This document shows positions 29,052 to 35,232 of a stretch of 35,232 nt of DNA, piece by piece. Below the pieces are notes generated by a model. It was not told the DNA's origin. It searched no databases and was given only the letters and a program-made list of their open reading frames with translations. A program made the translations under genes and the position numbers. The number at the start of each line of letters is the position of its first letter. The first letter of the stretch is position 1. This stretch comes from a virus: positions 1-35,232 of the IMG/VR virus record IMGVR_UViG_3300050120_000208. One strand, given 5' to 3'.

Positions 29052-29320
29052 TGGACCTTGCAGTTTGGTACCTCGTCGTCGACCTCGCCTCGAGCGCGCT
29101 CGCGCCGTTCCAGGTGCAGCCGGCGCTGATCGGCCCCGTCACCGAGACGCAATGCCACGAAGCGCGGGACGTGATGGCACCGCTGCCGTCGGTTCTCGAT
29201 GCCAGATGCCGGCGCATCATCGGCGCAATGACCTGTGGCCATCTAGAAAATTCGAGTGTCGGCACGATATGCCCGATCTTCGAGGGCGACATTACCGCGC
29301 CCGTCGGCGGGGGTCGCTGA
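29051..29320 (+). CDS. Small exported protein, cysteine-containing
   Basis: 89 aa, coupled at both ends by TGATG overlaps. The first 20 residues (DLAVWYLVVDLASSALAPF) are hydrophobic but lack a basic start, so export is not certain. Cysteines at CHEA, RCRRI, TCGH and ICPI could form disulfides. No family recognised. Confidence 0.55.
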   Translation: MDLAVWYLVVDLASSALAPFQVQPALIGPVTETQCHEARDVMAPLPSVLDARCRRIIGAMTCGHLENSSVGTICPIFEGDITAPVGGGR

Positions 29321-29433
29321 TGCCCCGCAACTTCGGTCTCCCGTCCCGCGACGAGCACCGAACACCGATCTGGCCCTTCGTCGTGTTGGCCCTGGCTGTA
29401 GCCGCATTCATTGGCCTCTGGATTTTTGACTGA
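29320..29433 (+). CDS. Tiny membrane peptide
   Basis: 37 aa with TGATG overlaps at both ends. Basic N terminus (RNFGLPSRDEHR) followed by a C-terminal transmembrane helix (IWPFVVLALAVAAFIGLWIF). Likely a small inner-membrane protein; function unknown. Confidence 0.55.
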   Translation: MPRNFGLPSRDEHRTPIWPFVVLALAVAAFIGLWIFD

Positions 29434-29678
29434 TGGAGACCTGCTCGGATTGGTGGATGTCGACCATGTCACCGACGAGCATGTTCCGGCCGGAATATCA
29501 GACCGGCGAGCTGGCGGACTATCTGCGCGAGAACACCGGCGTCGATCCGGCCATCCTCGCCGCGGACGTCGGGATCGGCCCGGGCCAGGTCATGGCGTAT
29601 CAGCGGAAGCTGGGCCTACGGAAGATCAGCGGGAATAGGCCGCGGCGGCCGCGCGTGAGAACGAACCCAGAAGACTAG
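29433..29678 (+). CDS. Small HTH-like protein
   Basis: 81 aa, start in TGATG. HTH pattern in the second half: LADYLRENTGVDPAILAADVGIGPGQVMAYQRKLGLRKIS (in parts), then a basic tail (RPRRPRVRT). Probably DNA-binding. Confidence 0.6.
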   Translation: METCSDWWMSTMSPTSMFRPEYQTGELADYLRENTGVDPAILAADVGIGPGQVMAYQRKLGLRKISGNRPRRPRVRTNPED

Positions 29679-29709
29679 TTTTGTTCTGCAGTCAGTCAGT
29701 GGAGTGCCG

Positions 29710-30006
29710 ATGTCGACGGATAAATTAGCATACGGCAACATTGCACCCGAAGGCTCACGTCCCGCTCCGCCCATCGCGATGGTGCTCAAAGATGGCGAGC
29801 CGCGCCCGGTTCAGGGCCGGGCATTCTTCTCAGCCAATTTTGATTTCGGCGATCGCGTCTCGATCGACAAAGGCGATCAAGTCGGCGTTGTCGTCGGGTT
29901 CTGTTTTTACCCGCGTGGCAAGCAGGTTCAAGTTTCCTGGTGGAACAACGGCACCATCGCCGAAAGCTGGCTCGACGAATGGCGGCTTGAGCTGGTCGAA
30001 AAATAA
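29710..30006 (+). CDS. Hypothetical beta-rich protein
   Basis: 98 aa from the ATG at 29710, with GGAG five bases upstream. Its second half (NFDFGDRVSIDKGDQVGVVVGFC, KQVQVSWWNNGTIAESWLDEWRL, in parts) has the spacing of an SH3-like barrel. No function can be assigned. A strong terminator follows at 30089. Confidence 0.65.
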   Translation: MSTDKLAYGNIAPEGSRPAPPIAMVLKDGEPRPVQGRAFFSANFDFGDRVSIDKGDQVGVVVGFCFYPRGKQVQVSWWNNGTIAESWLDEWRLELVEK

Positions 30007-30088
30007 TCGAGTGCGCGCAGCGGCGCGCCCTACCGCGCCCGGCGTAAGGGGCCGGAATACCCGCAAGGGGAAAAGCTGCGCAATCACT

Positions 30089-30126
30089 GCGGTCGCTTCC
30101 TAACCCGAAGCGGCCGCTTTCATTTT
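30089..30126 (+). terminator. Rho-independent terminator (or csp leader attenuator)
   Basis: GCGGTCGCTTC, loop CTAACCC, GAAGCGGCCGC: eleven pairs with one G-T wobble, followed by TTTCATTTT. It stands between the gene ending at 30006 and the cold-shock gene starting at 30143. No promoter is evident between stem and start codon, so it may act as a leaky or conditional terminator for the cold-shock and head genes. Confidence 0.7.
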
Positions 30127-30142
30127 CAGCAATGGGGTTTCG

Positions 30143-30382
30143 ATGTCAGGCGATCGCGTATCAGGCAAAGTCAAGCTGTGGGTCGATGACCGTGGCTTCG
30201 GTTTCATCGTCGCCGACACCGGCTCCGAATACTTCGTCCACCGCACCGATCTGGAAGCCCCGGGCCGCTGCAACGACGACGGCCGGCTGACGCTGGAGCC
30301 CGACGAGCGCGTCAGCTTCGAAGTCGTCGACAATCCCCGCAAGCCCAATGGCAAGAAGGCTGCACGGGTTCAGGTGGTCTGA
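30143..30382 (+). CDS. Cold-shock domain protein (CspA family)
   Basis: 79 aa. One OB-fold with the RNP motifs in place: GKVKLWVDDRGFGFIV (RNP1-like KxWxxxxGFGFI) and EYFVHRTDL (RNP2-like). Expected to bind single-stranded RNA/DNA as chaperone or antiterminator. The adjacent terminator at 30089 and the next gene overlapping its stop (TGATG) suggest it could influence its own transcript. Confidence 0.9.
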   Translation: MSGDRVSGKVKLWVDDRGFGFIVADTGSEYFVHRTDLEAPGRCNDDGRLTLEPDERVSFEVVDNPRKPNGKKAARVQVV

Positions 30383-30525
30383 TGGCCAAAACTGACCTTC
30401 CGTTCGCGATAATAGGTTTGATGATCGTCGCTCTGACCTTCTGCGTCCCGTGGGTGCCGTTGGATGCTATCGGCATCAGCGGGACAGTCGCCTTTATTGC
30501 CAGCGTTATCTGGGCGTCTGTCTGA
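30382..30525 (+). CDS. Small membrane protein
   Basis: 47 aa, TGATG overlaps at both ends. Two hydrophobic segments (FAIIGLMIVALTFCVPWVPL and AIGISGTVAFIASVIWASV) suggest two transmembrane helices, possibly holin-like in size, but it lacks holin hallmarks and sits before terminase. Function unknown. Confidence 0.55.
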   Translation: MAKTDLPFAIIGLMIVALTFCVPWVPLDAIGISGTVAFIASVIWASV

Positions 30526-30971
30526 TGTCCCGCCTGCCCGCCGAAATCGATCTCAAGCACTTCGAGACGATGTGCCAGTACCAGTTCACCGTCGAGGAGA
30601 TGGCGGCGGCGCTCAAACTCTCGAAGCGCACCCTGATCCGCAAGATCAAGATCGATCCCTGGAAGACCCTTTGGGAAGACGGCGCCGCTTCCGGCCGCTC
30701 GTTCTTGAAGCGTCGCGGGTTCGAATTCGCCTCACGGGAAGACGCAGTCGGCGAGCGGGCATGGGAGCACCTGACCAAGCACGTGCTGGGCTGGAGCGAC
30801 AAGGCCGCCGTCGAGCTCACCGGCAAGAATGGCGGGCCCGTACAGACCATCGACCTCAGCAAGTTGACGAATGACCAGATCGACCAGCTTGAACGCATTG
30901 CTACCGCGCTTACCGCCGCCGGCGGACTTGCTGGTGGCAATCCGGCAGGAGCGAGCGAGGCGGGAAGCTAA
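30525..30971 (+). CDS. Terminase small-subunit-like protein
   Basis: 148 aa from the ATG at 30525. The N-terminal third contains a HTH (YQFTVEEMAAALKLSKRTL), as small terminases do to bind the packaging site; the middle and C-terminal parts are helical (WEHLTKHVLGWSDKAAVELTG, NDQIDQLERIATAL). It directly precedes the large subunit, and the two frames overlap by up to 101 bases. Assigned by HTH, size and position. Confidence 0.7.
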   Translation: MSRLPAEIDLKHFETMCQYQFTVEEMAAALKLSKRTLIRKIKIDPWKTLWEDGAASGRSFLKRRGFEFASREDAVGERAWEHLTKHVLGWSDKAAVELTGKNGGPVQTIDLSKLTNDQIDQLERIATALTAAGGLAGGNPAGASEAGS

Positions 30972-32520
30972 AACCCAGGACGGCGGCTGGCAGGCCGAGA
31001 AGGCCCGATGCGCCTCCGATATTTTGCATTGGTTCGATTCCTGGGTCTGGACTTACGACCCCCGACTGATCGGAAAGCCCGGCGGCGCATTCCTGCAGTT
31101 CAAGCTGTGGCCGCGCCAGCGCGAGATGGTAACCTGGCTGAAAGGCCGGATCGGCAATAGCGCCGAAGGCTTGATCGAAAAAAGCCGCGACGTCGGTGCA
31201 ACATATATCTGCGCCGCGGTATCGCTGTGGTGCTGGCTGTATCAACCCGGTTTCAAGGCAACGTTCGGATCGCGAAGCGTCGATCTCGTCGACAAGAAAG
31301 GCAACCCGGACAGCATCTTCGAAAAGCTGCGGATAATGCTGCATCGCTTGCCTTCCGAGCTTCTGCCGGAAGGCTTCAATCGCAATCAGCACGACAGCTA
31401 CATGCGGGTCGTCAATCCTGAAAATGGCGCGACGATCACCGGCGAAGGCGGCGAGAACATGGGCCGCGGCGGTCGATCGACCGTCTACTTCCTCGACGAA
31501 GCCGCGCGCGTTGCCAGCGCTGATGAAGTTGAGAAGGCGCTTTCGGGAAACACCGAATGCGTGATCTGGGTTTCGTCCGTCAACGGCATGGGCAACCTAT
31601 TCGCCCGCAAGCGGCACTCGATCCTCAAACAGGAACAAATCTTCCGGCTGCACTGGCGCGATGATCCGCGCAAAACCGAGGAGTGGGCGCAAGCTAAGCA
31701 GGCCAGCTTCTCCGATCCGACGACGTGGGCCAGCGAATTCGATATCGATTACACCGCATCTGTTGAGGGTGTATGCATCCCGGCCGCATGGGTCGAGAGT
31801 GCCAAGCGGATCCAGCGGTATGAGCCTGGAATCATTGTTTCGGCGTCGGCTGTGCTCGGTGGCGACGTCGGTGCCGGCAAAGCAAAATCAGTCAGCATCG
31901 TCCGCTCCGGGTCCGTGGTTCATCCGCCGAAGTCGCGCGGCGAACCCGATACGACAGATACCGCGCTATGGATGCTCGAGATCGCGCGGCAAAGCGCGGT
32001 CAAGCGTTTGAACTTCGATGCGCCTGGTGTCGGCGCCGGCGTGTCATCGACGTTGATGAAAAACCAGATCGCGGGATTGAAGATTGCTCCGATCAATACC
32101 GGGCTTCCGCCTTCTGAGCGCATGTGGCCAGACGGTAGAACGTCCGAGGAGATGTTCGGAAATCTGAAGGCCGAGATCTGGTGGCTGTGCCGAACGGCGC
32201 TGCAACGCACGCACGAGCACATGCTCTACATCGAGGGCAAGCCCGGCGGACAGAAACATTCGCCGACTGATCTGCTGGCACTGCCGAGCGGCGACCAGGA
32301 CAGCGACGCGCTTTGCCTTCAACTCTCACTTGTGAAGTGGGAGCGAAACGAAAAGGGCAAGATCGTCATCGAGAAAAAGGAAGCGCTGCGCCGGCGTGGC
32401 ATCTCCAGCCCCGATCACGCCGACGCGCTGGTGCTCACCTTCGCTGAACCGGACGAGGTTCCAATGATTATCTCTCCGGAATTCGCGGCGCAGTTCGCCG
32501 CTCTCACCCGTCGCCGCTGA
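30871..32520 (+). CDS. terL: Phage terminase large subunit
   Basis: 549 aa if it starts at the ATG at 30871; starts at TTG/GTG near 30928-30934 are also possible and shorten the overlap with the small subunit. Motifs: adenine-binding QFKLWPRQREM, Walker A-like EKSRDVGATY (103-112), Walker B TVYFLDEAAR (D209/E210), coupling motif VSSVNGMGN. Nuclease: GGD332VGAGKAKS, and SPDHADAL near the C terminus. ATP-driven motor and headful/cos endonuclease of packaging. Confidence 0.92.
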   Translation: MTRSTSLNALLPRLPPPADLLVAIRQERARREAKTQDGGWQAEKARCASDILHWFDSWVWTYDPRLIGKPGGAFLQFKLWPRQREMVTWLKGRIGNSAEGLIEKSRDVGATYICAAVSLWCWLYQPGFKATFGSRSVDLVDKKGNPDSIFEKLRIMLHRLPSELLPEGFNRNQHDSYMRVVNPENGATITGEGGENMGRGGRSTVYFLDEAARVASADEVEKALSGNTECVIWVSSVNGMGNLFARKRHSILKQEQIFRLHWRDDPRKTEEWAQAKQASFSDPTTWASEFDIDYTASVEGVCIPAAWVESAKRIQRYEPGIIVSASAVLGGDVGAGKAKSVSIVRSGSVVHPPKSRGEPDTTDTALWMLEIARQSAVKRLNFDAPGVGAGVSSTLMKNQIAGLKIAPINTGLPPSERMWPDGRTSEEMFGNLKAEIWWLCRTALQRTHEHMLYIEGKPGGQKHSPTDLLALPSGDQDSDALCLQLSLVKWERNEKGKIVIEKKEALRRRGISSPDHADALVLTFAEPDEVPMIISPEFAAQFAALTRRR

Positions 32521-34064
32521 TGTCGATCAAGTCATGGTTCCGCAGCTGGTCGGCCGAACCGGCGCCGGTCGTTTCTGCGGCCGCGTCTGAAAAGCCGAGG
32601 AACAATTCGCTCACCGTCGCCGCACTCGAAGCGGTGCTGGCCTACGTCAAGGGAGCAAAGCCGGAGCGGCGTATCCGTTCGCTGAAGCTGCCGGAGCCGG
32701 CACCTGGCGTTCTGCCTGCCGGTGCGCGCAAGATGGCGCAGGACAGCCAGATCAAGGCCGTCGCCAACTTCGGTGAATCCTACCAGTGGGACGGCTACGG
32801 CTTCATGGGCTATGCCCTGCTGTCGGATCTGGCACAGATACCGGAGTTTCGCCGGCCGTCGGAAATCATCGCGGAGGAGATGACCCGCAAGTGGATCAAG
32901 GTCATTTCCACCAGCGACGAGGACAAAACCGAGAAGATCAAGGAGATCAAGAGCGAACTGAAGCGGTTCGGCGTTCAGGAGAGCTTTCGCAAGGCCTTTG
33001 AGGACGGTGAATTTTTCGGCGTCAGCAAGATCTTCATGGACTTCGGCAACATCGATCTCATGTCACCGCTGGTGCTTGACGCCAATGTCGAAAAGGACAG
33101 CCTCAAGGCGATCCGCGTCATTGAGCCGATCTGGTGCTACCCGAACAATTACAACACCAACGATCCGACCGTGGCAGATTTCTATCGCCCGCAGTCCTGG
33201 TACGTGCTTGGAAAGGAAATTCATTCCAGCCGGTTGCTGAATTTCATTCCGCATCCGGTGAAAGACATCCTCAAGCCGGCCTATATGTTCGGCGGCATCT
33301 CGCTGACACAGCTGCTGCAGCCCTATGTCGAGAATTGGCTTCGGACCCGGCAGTCGGTTTCGAGCATCACGCACAATTTCTCGACGCCGGTGCTGCAGAC
33401 CGACATGAGCCAGACGATGCTTCCCGGCGGAGCGCAGCAGCTCGCATTGCGCGGCGAGGTCTACAATACAGGACGCGATAATCTCGGCCTCTTCATCGTC
33501 GACAAGAACAAGGAAGATTTCAAGAACGTCGCGGCCCCACTCGGCAGCCTCGACAAGCTGCAGGCCCAGGCGCAGGAGCAGATGGCTTCAGTGCCGGGGA
33601 TCCCGCTGGTCAAATGGTTCGGCATCCAGCCGACTGGCCTCAATGCTTCGAGCGACGGCGAAATCCGGGTGTTCTACGACTTGATTGAATCGAGGCAGGA
33701 GCGCATCGGAACACCGGAGCTGCGGACACTGCTCAACGTCATCCAGATGAGCAAATACGGGATGATCGATCCCGATATCACCTTCAAGTGGGAACCGCTC
33801 TGGTCGCTCGATGAGAAGGCACTGGCAGAGGTCCGCAAGATCGATGCTGAGACGGATTGTGCCTATGTCGATCACGGCATCCTCGATCCGCTCGAAGTTC
33901 GCACCACGGTTGCAGCCGAGGAGGATAGTCGCTACGCCTCGATCGACGTCGAGGATTTACCCGATCCGCCGGAGGAAGCCGACGAAGATGATGGCGCCGA
34001 TCGCGGCGAGGACGTCCCCGGCGCCAAACTGCCTAATTCCGGCGAAAAGAAAGACGCGGCGTAA
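32520..34064 (+). CDS. Phage portal protein (DUF1073-like)
   Basis: 514 aa; start overlaps the terL stop (TGATG). Body features of the DUF1073 portal group: QWDGYGFMGYALLSDLAQIPEFRRPSEII (in parts), FGVQESFRKAFEDGEFFG, PIWCYPNNYN, WFGIQPTGLNASSDGEIRVFYD (in parts), RTLLNVIQMSKYG. It forms the dodecameric ring through which DNA enters. The C-terminal 40 residues are acidic (PPEEADEDDGADRGED), likely disordered. Confidence 0.88.
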   Translation: MSIKSWFRSWSAEPAPVVSAAASEKPRNNSLTVAALEAVLAYVKGAKPERRIRSLKLPEPAPGVLPAGARKMAQDSQIKAVANFGESYQWDGYGFMGYALLSDLAQIPEFRRPSEIIAEEMTRKWIKVISTSDEDKTEKIKEIKSELKRFGVQESFRKAFEDGEFFGVSKIFMDFGNIDLMSPLVLDANVEKDSLKAIRVIEPIWCYPNNYNTNDPTVADFYRPQSWYVLGKEIHSSRLLNFIPHPVKDILKPAYMFGGISLTQLLQPYVENWLRTRQSVSSITHNFSTPVLQTDMSQTMLPGGAQQLALRGEVYNTGRDNLGLFIVDKNKEDFKNVAAPLGSLDKLQAQAQEQMASVPGIPLVKWFGIQPTGLNASSDGEIRVFYDLIESRQERIGTPELRTLLNVIQMSKYGMIDPDITFKWEPLWSLDEKALAEVRKIDAETDCAYVDHGILDPLEVRTTVAAEEDSRYASIDVEDLPDPPEEADEDDGADRGEDVPGAKLPNSGEKKDAA

Positions 34065-34099
34065 AACCGAATTGAAACATTCGGCTGCTACCAAGCGGC

Positions 34100-34369
34100 A
34101 TGATCGATTTCACGCTTGCAGAGTTGCTGACTGGATTGGACATGAGCGATCGCGAGACAGACCAAGATTTCAGGGTTCGTATTACCGCCGCCGCTGCCGA
34201 CCACCACGACAAACATCAACGCGCTGCTTTCGGGGGCGCCAGTCTGGCTGATCTAAGCATCCTGATATCTGAGGCCTACGGGCATCATCTGGATGAAGTC
34301 GGGAAGCATTATGGCGTCACCCGCTCGGAAACATCTGAAGCCGAAAAACCCAAACGAGAAAATACTTAG
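34100..34369 (+). CDS. Small hypothetical protein
   Basis: 89 aa. Helical with a His/Asp-rich middle (AAAADHHDKHQRAAFGG), then LADLSILISEAYGHHLDEVG and a basic tail. It overlaps the next gene's start by 59 bases. Function unknown; sits between portal and minor head protein. Confidence 0.55.
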   Translation: MIDFTLAELLTGLDMSDRETDQDFRVRITAAAADHHDKHQRAAFGGASLADLSILISEAYGHHLDEVGKHYGVTRSETSEAEKPKRENT

Positions 34370-35138
34370 GCCTGTCCATCCCTCCGCAGGCCTGACCGCC
34401 GCCTATCGCCGCAAGCTCGACGCGATGATCGAGGAGATGGCCGCAAGCGTCGATTACTGGCTCTCCGCGTCATACAAGGCGAATGAACCGCTCATCGCGC
34501 AAGACGAGCTGCCGGCATCGGCCCTCAAGGCCGCCATCCGCAAGCTGACCGCGCGTTGGCAGAGGCGCTTTAACGAGGCCGCTCCGAAGCTCGCCGACTA
34601 TTTCGCGACCGCTGTTGAGAAGCGGTCGTCGACCGCGCTGAAAAATATTTTGAAGGAAGCCGGGTTCACGGTCGAATTCAAGATGACGGCGGCGCAGCGC
34701 GACATCATCAACGCGACCGTCAATCAAAACGTGCAGTTGATCAAAAGCATCCCGCAACAATTTCTCGGACAAGTCGAACAGTCGGTGATGAGGTCAGTTC
34801 AAACTGGCCGAGACTTGGGCGCGCTTTCGAAAGAGTTGCAAGACCATTTCGGCGTAAGCAAGCGCAGAGCTGCCTTCATATCGCGTTCGCAAAATAATTT
34901 AGCGACTGCTGCTCTCACTCGCTCGCGACAAGTCGAGTTGGGGATCACCGAAGCGATCTGGATGCACAGCGGTGGCGGAAAAGAGCCAAGGCCCAGCCAT
35001 CTCGCGGCCGGTCGATCCAAAACGAAATATGATGTCAAAGTCGGCTGGTACGATCCTGATGTAGGCAAGAACATCTTTCCAGGAGAGCTTCCTAACTGCA
35101 GGTGCGTGTCGCGCGCCGTCGTGAAGGGGTTTTCGTGA
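34311..35138 (+). CDS. Minor head / Mu gpF-like morphogenesis protein
   Basis: 275 aa from the ATG at 34311 (GGGAAG upstream). The C-terminal part holds the family signature: WMHSGGGKEPRPSHLAA, VGWYDPDVGKNIFPGELPNCRCVSR (in parts; histidine, then P-N-C-R-C). The first two thirds are helical (KAAIRKLTARWQRRFNEAAP, IPQQFLGQVEQSVMRSVQTG). Located next to the portal as usual for SPP1 gp7/Mu F relatives. Confidence 0.85.
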   Translation: MASPARKHLKPKNPNEKILRPVHPSAGLTAAYRRKLDAMIEEMAASVDYWLSASYKANEPLIAQDELPASALKAAIRKLTARWQRRFNEAAPKLADYFATAVEKRSSTALKNILKEAGFTVEFKMTAAQRDIINATVNQNVQLIKSIPQQFLGQVEQSVMRSVQTGRDLGALSKELQDHFGVSKRRAAFISRSQNNLATAALTRSRQVELGITEAIWMHSGGGKEPRPSHLAAGRSKTKYDVKVGWYDPDVGKNIFPGELPNCRCVSRAVVKGFS

Positions 35139-35232
35139 TGGGCGCGATCGGCAAGAAGCTGCGCTCGATGGCTGGCGATCAACGGCGCGGATACTTGCAT
35201 TGGTGCCCCGGCTGTGACGAGCCACACGGCAT
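35138..35232 (+). CDS. Partial gene, possibly DUF6527-like
   Basis: Starts in the TGATG overlap of the head gene and runs off the window; 31 full codons. It reads MGAIGKKLRSMAGDQRR, then GYLHWCPGCDEPHG. A zinc-type CPGC motif close to the N terminus with following H matches the small DUF6527-type phage protein as I recall. Call is tentative because most of the gene is missing. Confidence 0.55.
   Translation, partial: MGAIGKKLRSMAGDQRRGYLHWCPGCDEPHG

Overview
The window is the left part of a temperate, tailed-phage prophage (or phage genome) of an alphaproteobacterium, most likely a Bradyrhizobium/Rhodopseudomonas-type member of the Rhizobiales. The grounds are high GC with G/C-ending codons, a GcrA-family regulator (an alphaproteobacterial family), and small phage proteins of types I recall from rhizobial prophages. 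No host gene, rRNA or tRNA is recognisable.

Layout. About 390 bases at the left end hold no convincing gene and should contain or adjoin the attachment site. From 393 to 19,491 every gene but none opposing lies on the minus strand in one tightly packed leftward unit, with stop/start overlaps (ATGA, TGATG, GTGA) almost throughout. It starts at an operator-covered promoter near 19,540. In order of transcription it holds small coupled ORFs, a YqaJ-type exonuclease and a RecT-type annealing protein, a 400-base GGNNN pentanucleotide tract, a tandem interspaced repeat array followed directly by a Nop/IS110-C-terminal-like protein, a free HNH endonuclease, a DEDDh exonuclease, a truncated cytosine-C5 methyltransferase, a large ParB-like protein, about ten small zinc-ribbon or membrane proteins, a Gp37/Gp68 protein carrying an inserted HNH domain, and a tyrosine integrase.

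The switch lies at 19,500-20,700: a CI-like XRE repressor (minus) and a Cro-like XRE protein (plus) diverge from facing, apparently leaderless promoters that share TTTCGATA half-sites with the leftward promoter. Rightward from 20,677 come more DNA-binding proteins, gcrA, a RuvC-like resolvase, a PD-(D/E)XK-like protein and a DnaB-N/AAA replicative helicase. A 595-base AT-rich, repeat-bearing intergenic region follows, then small membrane proteins, a cold-shock protein, terminase small and large subunits, a DUF1073-type portal and a Mu-gpF-like head protein. A last gene is cut by the window end.

The main discovery is at 11,315-12,783: 28 nine-base repeats of two alternating types, separated by 27 spacers of exactly nine bases (18-base half-period, 36-base full period), directly upstream of a 322-aa nuclease-less Nop-like protein. 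This matches the architecture of TIGR-Tas RNA-guided systems, in a TasA-like (no nuclease) form, embedded in the early operon of a temperate phage. Other points of interest are the GGNNN tract beside recT, the HNH domain inserted in-frame in Gp37/Gp68, a twin hairpin with a compensatory base change, and ATGTCCCATATGTCC repeats around the replication module.
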